Source: Symsagittifera roscoffensis
Taxonomy: Eukaryota > Xenacoelomorpha > Acoela > Convolutidae
Assembly (NCBI RefSeq): GCF_963678635.1
Contig: NC_087065.1
Coordinates: 26,247,254-26,311,253, forward strand
Length of the DNA: 64,000 nt
Direction: 5' to 3'
Part shown: positions 22,195 to 34,400 of the stretch, in pieces
How positions within the stretch are numbered: position 1 is the first letter of the stretch
Layout of the letters: every line of letters begins with the position of its first letter
The notes under the pieces: model-generated
Told to the model about the DNA's origin: nothing
What the model saw: the letters and a program-made list of their open reading frames with translations, nothing else
Database searches by the model: none
Made by a program: the position numbers and the translations under genes

Positions 22195-22455
22195 CCGAAA
22201 TTTTTTCGAACCGGAACAGTTACAGTTTGAAAAAAACTGATCCTGGTCAGATTCGAACCCCGGACCTTTGCCTTTCCAGGCGTATTCGTTACCACCAAGC
22301 TAAGCGAGCAAGAGGCACTACAAATTTGAATTCTTTGTGAACCAAGGTACCACCAGTTCAATGAGTCCAATGAGTCTTCTGGACAAATTTGTTTACGAGA
22401 AAAAAGTCTAGAACCCAATTGCAATACCCTTGATATCGCAAGCGTAATAAAAAAA
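22195..22455 (-). repeat. tRNA-derived SINE, family 1 (5' half)
   Basis: On the minus strand, 22312-22244 has A-box-like 'tagcttggtggtaacg' and B-box 'ggggttcgaatctgacc'. The leader with 'gtctagaacccaattgcaat' and a weakened hairpin lies at 22395-22450. The body typical of the family is not present below 22195. Confidence 0.65.
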
Positions 22456-22819
22456 TGGAACGCAGTAGAACACGCAGAGCGCGTATCTAGTTGCAAATTA
22501 AAAAGCCAAGTTAGCTGAAGGCTTGAAAAATATTCAGAATATACCTTTATTTAAAAAAGCGTTTAAAACCAATACTTGAGAGGCTATCTCGTCCTTCAGG
22601 TGGTACCTCATGGTTGATAAATAGAGAAACAGAGACGAAGCGCAGAAACAGAGACTTGTGATACCGCACAAACATAAAAAGTATAAGAACTCGAAAAAAT
22701 CAACTGTTAAAAAATTAAGTCTCGGAAGAAGTTCATGTTAGGCAAAGATGCGAGACTTTTGAATAATAAATTGGCAACTGAACGAAACTTACGAAGAGCA
22801 AACAAAGCCCAAATTCTGT

Positions 22820-22990
22820 GAGCAGACACAAATGGAACCGAAAAAAAAGTTATCTGATTTAAAAATTTTAAGAACTTTCAAGTTCCCCTGAAAGTACATT
22901 GAATTGAACGACACTTGCACTTAAACTTCGATGAAAGTTGCCTACAGGACAAAAACTGCGATAAGGCATCAAATCCGACAGTCTTTGAGC
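22820..22990 (-). repeat. SINE family-1 body fragment
   Basis: Repeats the 3' body of the copy at 22980-23430 in the same orientation ('gcagacacaaat...gccgaaaaaaa', 'acacttgcactt', 'gatgaaagttgc'). No tRNA-like head is present. Confidence 0.5.
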
Positions 22991-23430
22991 AGACACAAAT
23001 TGCGCCGAAAAAAACTTCTATAAAAAAATTGCATTTCCACCCTGAAATTCCATGTCCCCCCTGAAAATTTCATGTCCCTTTTTTAAATTCCATGTCCCCC
23101 TGAAACTACATTGATAAATGCTTGCACTTGCCACTACAATGAAAGTTGCTTACAGAACAAGCTAACTCCGTCATGTGGCAAATAAGCCGACAAAACTGGA
23201 GCAGACAAACGAAAGTCTGGTAATTCAATTTTTTCCGGGAAAAAATTCAATTGCATACATACTGAAAAAACAAGGTCCGGCCGGGACTCGAGCCCTTGAC
23301 CTTAGGGTCTAAAGGCGATGGCGGGAGAAAGTAATAAAAGCAAGCCAGATTTGTTAAGAGAAGTTGTTTACGGGGGAAAAAGTTTAGTTCCCGATTACAC
23401 GACACCAGCTCTCGCAAGTTTAAGGTCACA
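22980..23430 (-). repeat. tRNA-derived SINE, family 1 (near full length)
   Basis: Leader with 'gtaatcgggaactaaac' (23370-23400), a tRNA-like part at 23328-23278 with B-box 'gggctcgagtcccggcc' but a damaged A-box side, then the body with 'aattaccagactttcgtttg', 'ccacatgacgga' and 'gtagtttcagggggacatgg'. Near 23040-23105 the phrase 'aattccatgtccccc' is reiterated, suggesting slippage at the 3' end. Confidence 0.65.
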
Positions 23431-25455
23431 CTTCCAGTTTTCAGTAACGTTCACAAAAAATAATTGAGGAAGTTCAAGCCCTCGGAAGTCTTGAAATTTA
23501 CTCTTCAATTTTTAGTGGTGCGTTTTTTTGTTTAAAACACAAAAACTTTGACAGTCCTCTTCGATCTAAATCATGAATTAAACAGGTCATTAATCAATCA
23601 AATCATTATTTTAGCTTTGACGCAATCGATTATAACTCACTGCTACTTTTCAGTAGCAATTACTTTGAAGGCTTGTTTGATCAATCAATTTTTTGAACCG
23701 ATTATCAATCACGATCATAGTTTTAGGGCGTGTCGTGACCTGACATTATCCATCAGTTACAACTGGTAGGTGTTGATGAGCAGAGAGATTCAAAAATATT
23801 AGCTGTGGAAGGAAGACTAACTATCTCAGCGCTGAGGCAGAACATCAAAAATTATCTGATTCAGTAGCAAGCTTGACTTGTGTAGTTGGTCGTCGCTCTT
23901 TCTCTTTTCTTTTTCTTGTGGCTGTTGTAGTAATGGCTCTATCTGATACTCAACTCTACTATTTTCTATTCTACTGTTCTGTTCTATTCTACTTCCAATC
24001 TTTCGTTTGCTCTCTTATTCAGTTACTTGTGTTGTTTTCTCCGCCACCGCTACAACACCACCGCACCGCCACTGCTGTAACTCAACAAAGCTTTACTTCT
24101 GTATTACTTTTACTACCAGCACAGCAATAGTACAGTCGGCGGTTGTTTATGAATTGAGCAACGCGAAGCGATGGTCCTGTGCGGTATACTAGTCGCACTA
24201 GCTTTCATTCATTCAGCTGAACTAAAGAGTTTAGATCTGAGCTGAGCTAGCAACACGAAATTATGGAACAGAGGAATGATATAACTTCTAGTAGCAAATA
24301 GCAGATAGAAAAGCAAAAGAAAATACCACAGTGAAAGAAGACTAAGGAATGAATAATCTACATATTAGACCTCAACATAGCGCCACGGAACAACAGAATA
24401 CTATACTTCTACTAGTAGAAAAAAATGAACCAGCGCATTCGTGACTCTATATTGTATCCAATCAAGATCTGATGTGCATATAACACATTTAATTTCTATG
24501 TAGTATGCGTATGCTGAAAAGGCGATGATGATCAAATAAAATTCCAGCTCTATCACACCAACTAAGTTATATAGCGAGTTTGCTACGCTGGCTGGTCGCA
24601 AGGCTACCATAATATAATACAAATACATCGGTTACAGAAGGAGTACGAACAAAACAGTTCGAACAAGTTCAAGAGTAATAGAGAAATAAAGATCTAAATA
24701 TAATTAATGAACAATCATCGGATTTTTAAACGAGCGGCTATACAACCCAATCACAAAAAAAAATCTCAAGTTTGCGTGAAACAAAGTTGTCCGTTTTGCC
24801 AGTATTGTGATAGACGAAAAAATATTTCTTAACTTTTGGCAACAAAAAAGCGCCTTTCTACCCTTAAAATACTTTAACAACTCAAAAAAAACATGGGCCT
24901 GTGATCTTTCGCTTCCAGCGGTAATTGGTTTTATTACAAAGCCAAACATTTTTTGCTATCTAAATTAAAGGTTATTTTCTCAGCTAGTTTTTACAGCAAA
25001 CAAGTGCGTGAAACGTCCGATGGGATCAAGTGACGCACAAAGAGCACATTTCGAGAATAATCTCCCGGAAATCGAGAACTTCTGCATTTTATACTCAAAT
25101 TAAGAGCTCGACCGATTTTGAAATAAAAATATTTCAGAGAGTCAATAAAATTTAGCCGTTTTTAATTACTGCTAAAGCGCTGAAGAATAAACCAAACTTT
25201 GTTTATACCAACTAGTTAATAGTTAATAGAAGAGATGCATTCAGATTCGCGTGGCCCAAAAATTTCTCTGATGGAGAACCTTAATTTTCCATATTTTTCA
25301 AGCTATCCTAAATGGGCAAAAATTTGCAACAACGAGTACAAACTGAGCGGGAATTTCATTCTAACGCAGCAGTAGCAAATCGTGAATTCTTGCTCAACTC
25401 TGTTGTACATACATTCGGCACGAGTGATATACAGCGCACGAAACAGTCTTTGCCC
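23431..25455. other. Unassigned intergenic DNA
   Basis: Less AT-rich than the surroundings around 23.9-24.3 kb, with pyrimidine-rich plus-strand text and many 'tactagtagc'-like words. Plus-strand frames at 23873-24192 look like low-complexity translation, not genes. Nothing further can be supported. Confidence 0.35.
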
Positions 25456-25458
25456 CCT

Positions 25459-26215
25459 TAATCTATAGTCACGGGACATCGAGGTTGCAACTTTTTGTTT
25501 TCAAGCGATGAATTGAATGAAAATTTTTTCACGTTCCTGTCGTTTTCTCTCATCTACTGGAAATAGTTAAAATTTTGAAATGTGATTTATACAAAAAATT
25601 TTTAGATCAAAGCCGGATCAGAAACCGTAAGAAGCAACGTTTCGCCATTTAAGTGCAGGGTGCAGAGAGGTGCTCTCAGCGCCAACAATTTTCAGCAAAC
25701 AGCAAAAGCAATTTGAAACGTTGGATAATTTTTTTTCTTCTTAAAAGCTTTGTTAGTCTCATTGAGAGAACTTAACTGAAATTTTAGCAATTTATTTAGT
25801 TAAAATAATAAAAATTAAACTTAATTTTTATTTCGTAGCTCATGATTTATTGTATTCCTTTTTAAGTAAGATGAAATAAGACAAGCGCTCCAACGAAAAC
25901 ATTTGAGTCCCAAGTTTCAAACTGCTTCAGCTGTTTGCTAGGACTTTTTGGCACTGAGAAAAACTCTCTGACGCCCTCTACTTAAATGGCAAAATGACGC
26001 CTTTAAAACAGCTTCTGGCGTTTTTTTCGGCTATATTCTCCGGTTTTTACTGTCTTCTCCGGCTAAACTCCAAAAAAAGGTTTCCTCTATCACGTGTCAA
26101 AACTTCAAGCATGAATCTGTAAAAGTTGAAAAAAGGGCAAAACGTGAAAATTTCGTTCGATTCATCGCTTGAAAACGAAAAATTGCAAATTTTATGTCTC
26201 GTGAATGTACTTGAT
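25459..26215. mobile_element. Inverted-repeat element (MITE/foldback-like), ~0.76 kb
   Basis: 25459-25545 and 26130-26215 are inverted copies: both contain 'gttttcaagcgatgaat' and 'cacgtt' in mirror order, and the similarity extends, weaker, about 50 bases further inward. The ~0.6-kb centre has no ORF of note. I did not find a clear target duplication, so the superfamily is open. Confidence 0.65.
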
Positions 26216-26292
26216 TCCAAAACATACAAAAAGGCTAAGCCCTAAATGTTCTGACTGCATTTTCAGGCCAATTGAAAAGTTTTGCTTGAAAA

Positions 26293-26315
26293 TTAAAATA
26301 TATATATATATAAAA
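26293..26315. repeat. (AT)n microsatellite
   Basis: Short run of alternating A and T ('tatatatatatata'). Confidence 0.8.
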
Positions 26316-26984
26316 TAACTTTCGAATCCTAGTAAAAAACCAAAATTCTTGGCTAAATTCAATTTGGAACGATGTAATCTGCCGCTAACGCGCATTAGAA
26401 GACCGCAATATTTCGTGCGTTAATTATCCCAAGTTATCCGAATTAGCAATTTTCAAACCCGATAATATTTCACCAAAACTGATCTCAAATAACTTTATTT
26501 AAATTTGAATTCCGGAGATCAATAGCTTTCAGATTGAATAAAAACTCTGCAAAAAAGTCACTTAGTCTTTGATTAAAAAAAAACATAAATTGAATGAATA
26601 AAAAACCATCCCAAGCATTAATACTATTTTTTCCTCGAAAGTCGGAACAATGAAGAATTAAAATTTGTCGCGGTTTAAGTCGTTTTCTCGACAAACTGTT
26701 GGCTCACAACTGTGAACAGCGTATATAGTCAGCAAAAAAGGATACAAAAAATGTACACTTTTAGCATGAAAAACGAAATATTTCAGCAGACTTTTATTGA
26801 CAGGTTGTCTGAGTCAGAAATCATTTCAATTATCCCATTTTTGGTACAACCAAAAAAACTTCAACAATATCAATTTTTGCGCACTTAAACACCATCAGTT
26901 TTTAGAATTTCGTTTATCGCGGAGAAAACAATTACAGAAAGCGAACCTGGCGTTTCTCCAGCTTTCCAAACAGTGAGCCAATAA

Positions 26985-27330
26985 GCCGCCAAAAACTGAA
27001 TCGAAGACTATACACTATCGAAGCTGAGCTTCACGCCTCTTGCAATACAACTAAATCTATCGAAATGAAAGAAAACAGCTGACAAAAACATGCTCAAAGA
27101 ATACAATGCGAAATCGGCATCGGAGCAAAGTTAACGAAGCAGTGACAAAGTCGAAAATACCTGAGCAGAAACTCTTCAAGCCAAATTTTTGTTTTCATTT
27201 CTAAACACCACCCTTCCCATCATAACACACAGGCACAGAAAAACTTTTTTCTCGAATCAAACGACGCAAAAAGAGGCTACTAAGCCCATATGAAACCAGT
27301 CGAAACCTATTAGGAAGAAAAAACCGAGTG
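26985..27330. repeat. Dispersed repeat C, copy 2
   Basis: Diverged copy of 21636-22010: hairpin GAAGC(TGA)GCTTC at 27020-27032, then 'cttgcaataca', 'gacaaagtcgaaaatacctgagcagaaac', and 'cgacgcaaaaagaggc' to 'agtcgaaacctattagg'. Confidence 0.6.
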
Positions 27331-27339
27331 GTGCAAATA

Positions 27340-30300
27340 CAATCAACTTATACAGTGCGGTGGGGAGAGTAAAAACTGTGTTTTTCTTGAAACGATCCAA
27401 AATTAGGTCACTAAACCAATAAAAACTAGGCCAAAATAATTTGGCAAGGGGGTACAAAACCAAATAATAACCAACATTTGAGAAACACTGTTTTCACTTG
27501 CAAAATATTAGTTTGTCTGAAAAAATTGTTATTCTGAATAAATTATCAGACATTGATACTTTTCAAAAACCCAGTAATTTTTGAAAAATAAATCCATTAG
27601 AAAAAAGTAAATGAAATTAAAGCGAGCTTCAGGTGAAACCAAGGTCAAATAGCTAAAAGCGCACTTAGCATTTTCGAAAAAAAAAAATGACTAAAATATT
27701 AAAAATTTCTTCGCCGTTATGAAAACTTCTTAGAGCAGTTGGAATATAGTTTTCGGCAATTCAATCGAGAAAAATTAAATCGAAAGCCAGAGGGATACTG
27801 AAAAAATATGCAGATTCTCAACAAACAAAAAATTCACTATTGATTTTTTTCAAAATGTTCAAAATAGACTAAGTTTTGGGTTAGATTGAAATTTTACTGG
27901 GTAAAACAGAGAACAAACAAAACTGTTCCAAAAGATCTGAAAAAAATTACATTAAACTGCAAAATCTTAGGCTGGGATTTAAACCACCTTTCAAATGGGG
28001 GTCTAAGCAGTCAAGCAGTAACGTTATCTCGACGCCAGCCTGGCAAAGCTACAGTTAATTGGCTTTCATTCAAATAAATTTACGAAAAACGCTTCAATTC
28101 AGAAATTTGTTTGTTCAAACAAGTGCTTGTTCAACGTTTCGTGCTGGATAAACGTTGATAAACAACGTTTCGTTGTTCAACGTTTCGTTGATAAACACTT
28201 GCTAATAGCATTAGAAGAAAAACTTGAAAGGAAGAAATTCACTTTCAACTATATCAATCTGAAAAGCAAGGAAGAAACTCTTTTTCAACTATCTCATTAT
28301 GAAAAGCAGATTCCAACATTTTTTCGTGGAGTAGCGACCCGACGTTTATTTGGATATTTTTTTTCTAGTATCCGAAGCATGCCTTAAAACGCTTTATATT
28401 AAAAAAACTCTCTCGCGATGTACAAAAAACGAGGCAAATCCTAAGCTAGACCATACTTCTTGTCTTCTCATAAATTTTGTTGATGCCTGAAGCAACAAGA
28501 GATGCCTGGGGGACCATCTTAAATCGGTACACCGTAAGCCCCATTTAATCAGACAGACATTTTTCAGAAAACTGTAAGAGGGCATGCATTTCGATCTTGG
28601 ATTAAAAATACTTCTTTGATGTTCAAACTCATTTCATTGACCAGGCAACGGTGACGGAATTGAAACAAACAATATAATAACTGTTTTCTTTTCTCGATTG
28701 AACGCGATATGCCATGTGATACTCAAACTTATGGCACCGGAAATACTTTTCATATTATTTTAATTCGAACTTGAAATTTTTATCGCGCATTTATCATCGC
28801 ATCAGTCTTTACTCTTGCTATTATGACGTTCAATATCACCACCACCGCCTCTTTGCTTCTTCTTTTTTCCTTCGCCTTGAGTGAACAATAGGCGGCGGTG
28901 TGAATTCTCTTTACAGACATGACTTGGTTAGTCGCACAATATTTGTTCAAATCCCTCCGTACAATACAGTAAGAGAAGTACTAGTACTACTAGCTAGCAT
29001 AACAGAACAGTAGTCACTTTTCCAGTACCAGCACCGCAGAATAGAACAGAACAGAAGCTAAATAACAACAAAAAATTGGACGAAATAAAAATACAAAAAT
29101 ACTACAACGCAAGATGCAATAGCATCGACCTCCTCCTCCTCCTCCTCCTCCTTCTACTGCTCGAATCGTATACCTGAACTGTAGAGCAGGTATTGTGTTG
29201 TAGCTTCAGTTTAAGTGTTTCTTCTTTCTTTATTTCCTACAGTCGCTAGCTAGCAAAAAGAGCGAGTAGCGAGGTATGATGAGGATAAAAGTGCGAGAGT
29301 GGAAAAATAGAAGAGAAATCGGCAAGGAAATATTTACGGGGTATGGAATAGCAGCAGTATACGTGGCGTGGTGTACTGTATCACAATAATACAATACTGC
29401 TGGAACAGAACAAAAAAATCGCATCTAGTCAGGGCGGGATTTTAGACTGACTGCAGCAGTAGCGGCGGTGTAATAGAAACACGTTGTTGTGGTGTGTTAA
29501 ACCAACAGTTGAATAAAATATAGAAGCCATTCTTAAACATCAAAAACGCATTTAAAATAGAATCGAAATTTGACATTGTTGGTATTGCTTTTTTAAAGGA
29601 CAGTTGTCATTGAAACACTGATTCTACTGTATGAATTTTAGACACGGTATGAATTGAACAACTTCCTGCTAAATCTTGAGATATCGAGTGTTATCTATTT
29701 TAGAATGCTTTTGATAGAAAATTGACTGAAAAAATATACGAAAATCTGGTATACTTCAAAGTTACTTTTAAAAATGGGCATAATTTTTTCTAGGGCTATT
29801 GACATGACTTTGATACTCAACTCGGCGTATATTTTGCTGCATCAACTTAGCGATGATGGGGCAATTTTAGGTCATTTTTCCTTAGCGCCCTTTCTAAGTT
29901 TCGGAAAAGTATGTGTTCTGATTGTTACCTTGATTGTTACCTAACTGTGTAGAAAAGGTGGTAATTTTTAATATTCATTAATTTAATACAAAAAAGATCA
30001 TTGAACTTAATTACTAAATATTAACTAGAATAGCAGATCAAACTGCTCAAAGAATAAACAACGCCGAAACTGACTGAGTAAAAAGTTCGTGACGTGAACA
30101 GATATCACTTCACATCAACGTGTGAACTCTAGTGTGAACGAACTGAACTGAATTAATCGAAACTGTTCTTCTGACGGTAGATCAGAATGTTAGAGTAAAT
30201 GTACAAATTGGCAAATGAAGAAAAATATAATTTCAAATTATATGGAGGCGAGAAGAAAGGATTCGAATTAACAACATAATGACAGAACTGAACCAACAAC

Positions 30301-31154
30301 TGAAGAAATACAATCACTTTAGAATCACACAAATGACGAAGTTCCAATTCATGCCAACTTTATCTGATCTGATCGACGCCCAAAATGTCACAATAAGTTT
30401 ATGATAGTTTCTTTTACAAAAGATGAGACAACAATATGCAAAAATAGATTTGACGAAAATTTATAAAATAATCAGCAGAGCTCGAGAAAATAAATAGATT
30501 CACAGAAGACTTAAAAAGTTTTGAAATGAAGAATAGTGAAAGTTGATTCGAATTGCTGAAACTCAACCAAAATTAAAAGATTGTGTATTTTCGCTACTTC
30601 TAATCACAGAGTAAAGAAACGAACTGATATTGTTTGGTGAAAGTAGTCAATGGATAGATTCAATTTGAACAGTTGTTTGACCTAAACTTTCTTCAAGTTT
30701 TTTTTCTGTAGGTCAATCTAACACTACTGAGGTTTAAAAACGTATTGGATTGGATTGCGCATTTATTGACTAGTCGGGCATCGTCTGTTGGTTGATTTGG
30801 ATTCTGTGCATGTCTTGACTATCGACAATCTCTTACTCAGGACATCTACTTTCTTGCACAAGATTTTGGTCACGTGACTGATACATTCTGTGTCGGGTCG
30901 GGGCCGGAAGCGGTTTCCAATGATAACTATTTCTGCAGTAGTAGCTTTTTTGATTTGTAGAGATTTGAGTAGTAATTTCTGCTGACTTTTCCATATCGCC
31001 GATCAACTATAGATGAAATAAATCCATTCATGGCTGTCCATCTATGACACCATATAGTCGTTCCTATCAGTCCATATATGGTGAGGTTATAAATCATCTT
31101 CTCACAGAGACATGGTAATAGTGACGTTTCTCTTGAGTGGCGTCATCGCTTATG
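27340..31154. other. Intergenic DNA and probable 3' flank of the LDB gene
   Basis: No gene can be supported. Noted: a tRNA-like trace on the minus strand near 27965-28040 ('ggtttaaatcccagc' as a B-box), a short array of 'caacgtttcgttg' words at 28130-28195, and the (CTC)n run at 29128. The part just below 31155 should hold the 3' UTR of the LDB gene, but no polyadenylation site was resolved. Confidence 0.35.
29128..29153. repeat. (CTC)n microsatellite
   Basis: Uninterrupted CTC trinucleotide run in an otherwise unassigned region. Confidence 0.85.
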
Positions 31155-31427
31155 TCACTTGTGATGAAGAGGATAGAAGGCGGGACTGGCAATGTTAGCG
31201 TTCATGGCAGCATGCGCCGCAGCTTGATTTGATAAGAGTTCTGCGCGATGATTCATCGGACCCCCTGACATACCAGGGGGAATCATGCCAGGTGGAAGCC
31301 CCCCTCCTCCAGGCATCATCGGTGGACCTCCTCTCCAGGGCACAAAATGGGGCCCATGGTGACCAGCGGGGTGACCTCCCAACTTCATCTCCATGCTATT
31401 GTGAAGAGCACTGAGAGGAGTCTGATT
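31155..31427 (-). CDS. LDB exon 8 (C-terminus)
   Basis: 90 codons plus TGA stop at 31155-31157. Gly/Pro/Met/His-rich, ending in HHK. The acceptor 'gattttttag' follows a 143-base intron whose donor is AAG|GTCAGC. Similar Gly/Pro/Met-rich composition is seen at the N-terminus. Confidence 0.82.
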   Translation of the reverse strand, partial: NQTPLSALHNSMEMKLGGHPAGHHGPHFVPWRGGPPMMPGGGGLPPGMIPPGMSGGPMNHRAELLSNQAAAHAAMNANIASPAFYPLHHK

Positions 31428-34400
31428 CTAAAAAATCAATTTCACATAATTTCAAAAAATTGAATGCTCAAGGCGCATCAGAAGTTTCAGACGAACATTT
31501 TATGCCGTCAACTAAACAACGTTTTCAAGCATATCTTTACAACTAGTACATTTAAAAAGGGTCAGCTGACCTTGATATCTGAGAAGGAGTGATTGAACTC
31601 GCTGGGCATGTTGGTCGAGTGAGGAGGCATCTGGTTTGGCATGAAACTGGCATCTGCGCTCATATTTGAGCCAGGTGGTGGATGTCCCATCACGGAGGAA
31701 TTGAGAGGTCCTGATTGGTTGGGAAGTGGTCCAGTTCCGTTTGTGTTGCTGAGAGGTGAAGGCGTCTGCTGGGGTTTCCTCTCTTGTTTCGGCATGAGGT
31801 TATTGTTAAACAAAGCGCTGTTATTACTCAGGTCGTTTATTGGCAAATTCTCCACATTACCCTGGGAGGCTATCACACTCTGGAAGCGTCCACCTGTTTG
31901 AGGTCCATTGTCTGCTGCAGATGGTGGTGGAGTCGAATGGTTCCTTAAATTGGGTTCCGACTTTATTTGAACTCCGTCTGATTTTACCGATCCCGGGTTC
32001 ATACCGGGACCTCCATTGACAGGCGTGTGAGGGGAACTGTTACTTCGATGAAGGAAGTTTCCATTGACTAAAGGCGCAATATTCAGGCTAGTGATTGCAG
32101 CTGTGCTATTCGTAGGCTGCTGCGCAGAGGTGCTATTGGGTCGCGGCAGATCATTGATTTTGTTGGAATTCAAATTGGAGATCTGCTGGGATGAAGCGAT
32201 TGATGTTGCCGGAGATCCAGGACCGCCGTTCATCAGCTTTGAAACTCTTCCGCCGTTGAGATTATTTACGATTGGGTTAGAATTTGAGCCCTGTAATGGA
32301 GACGGCGGGGGAATCATGGGGTTCCCTGTACTATTTGGGTTACTTACTGGACCTGTATTTGAGGAGTTACAAGACTTATTGGAGGTATTCGAAAAACTCC
32401 CAGTCGTAGAGGGCGTAGTGCTGTTTTCTAGTCGAGTTATTTTTCTTTCGTCTTCGTCTCCAAACTCACCGCCCATTAATGAAGGTTCCCCAACCACAAG
32501 AACGTCCTAAAATTGACAAATTCAAATTGACCAAACTTCAAAATGAATCAGTTCTATTGAAATTGAGGGCTGATTCATTGTTCTACATGCACGGTGAGAA
32601 CGTACCACATTTGAAGGATTGAAAGCTTGAGACACGGAACTTGGAAGATTAGCTGCTGCATTTGAATTACTCTTCTTTTTGCTAGAACTGCCACCACCAG
32701 ATCCACTGCTAGAGTTACCTCCTGATTCTGAATTTGCGGAACCACCAGAGTTTTGCGTAGAGTTCGGACCATTTGCAGCTCCTGGACTCGTATTTGCAGA
32801 ACTCGTTCCACTAGAACCGCCTGCAGCGTTAGAATTTTTTCTTTTCCTTCTTGCTTTTGATGTAGGACGAGAACTGCTTTCAGAGACTGCAACTAAAAAA
32901 AATAAGTGTTCTTCATGTCTTTACTTGTATTATTTGGATTATTTCAATGTGAGAATAGAAAAACCAGCTAACCAGATGGTGGATTATCGTGTGGCATGGC
33001 ACCACTAGGCAGCAGTGGTTGGTTATGTGGACCATGCGGAGGGGCCATAGTTCTTTGGAATCGTTCGAATAATGTATTCTTTAGGCAATCACGCGGAGAT
33101 GCCCCGAAAATTTTGTGCCTCGACATGAGCTCTTGCATTGGCTCCAAAATCACGCAGAGCTAAAATATCAGATCGACTGCTATTTCGCCTATTCAAATTC
33201 ATTTGACAATATCTGGTATAGACTTTTATAATTACCCTTAAATAGTTGAGAATATTGTTTGTTAAGCCGCATCTCGTGATGTTCTTTGATAAATTATTCA
33301 ACTGTTCTGTCGTATTCTGAAATAGAAAATGGCATATACTTAAAACAAACTAGCGTGTAACCCACCTAAGGTGCTTCAAACAGTTAAATAAACGTGAAAA
33401 CTGCGTATTATACATATAAAGGTTTTGGGTTTCAGGTCTCCGTTTTTTGAACTCAAAAACAAAACCCTAAAATGGCCGATAGCGTACAACTGTTTTCCAT
33501 ATTAAACGATTTGATTGCCAAATTCACTGCATTCATGAGACTCTTGTTTATCTTAATTCTCTTTTCCTTAGCCCGAACATATTATTTGCTGCCATCAATA
33601 GATACATCCAGCCTATTTAATTTGAAGAGATCAGATTGTTTTTTTAGTGTAATTCGTAGCTTAAAGAAAACTTCTGAAATATGATTAACAACGATGTTTT
33701 AGAAAACTTAAGTTTGAGCAATAATATATGAAGGCCACATACGGAACTAATGGTATTAACCTGATTTCAACCCACTAATGAGTCGATAATTTCAAACTTC
33801 GAAACTTTTTTCTAAAAATTTATTACTTTTGAAGAATCAGAAAAACGTCATAGCTAGAAGAGTGAAATGCGTTGAGCAGTCATATTTGAAGTCCAGATAT
33901 AAACTTCATGAGAGAAAGTTTTAAAACATTTTGAAAATACATAAAATAGCATATCTCGGAAACTAAGATGATTTCAGCTCTCAAACTTGGAGAAAAGAAT
34001 TGCAATATCTGAGACTAAACTGAGATCACCCCATAAAAGGGTTAATTTGAAGATTTCTAATTATTACAATTAGAACTATTTTTAAAGTTTTTTTGATTTT
34101 TTTGAATATTGAAAATATCTTCTTGGAAACTGAAATGATTTCAGCGCTCACATTCGCAGGAAAAATTTGCAACACCCGAGACTACCCTGGCAGTACCCAG
34201 CTACAGTGTTGCGAAAATCCAATTTTGTAAAATTCATCTGTTTCGAAAACTTTTGAAAAAATCATAAAAAACCATTGCAATATGCGATATAGCTTAGACC
34301 TTGAAAAACTCTTTCGTCAAACATGAAAAAATAATACGTTGGAAAAGCTTAAACAAGGCGAGATAGTGAAGCCCGCAATTAAATATATGATAGATAGATC

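Noticed and set aside
23873-24192. Plus-strand ORFs of 61-85 codons
   Set aside because: Low-complexity, pyrimidine-rich text translating to Ser/Phe/Leu runs; no supporting context.
31641-32510. Plus-strand ORFs opposite the LDB exons
   Set aside because: Antisense shadows of LDB exons 7 and 8; the minus strand has family motifs and splice sites.
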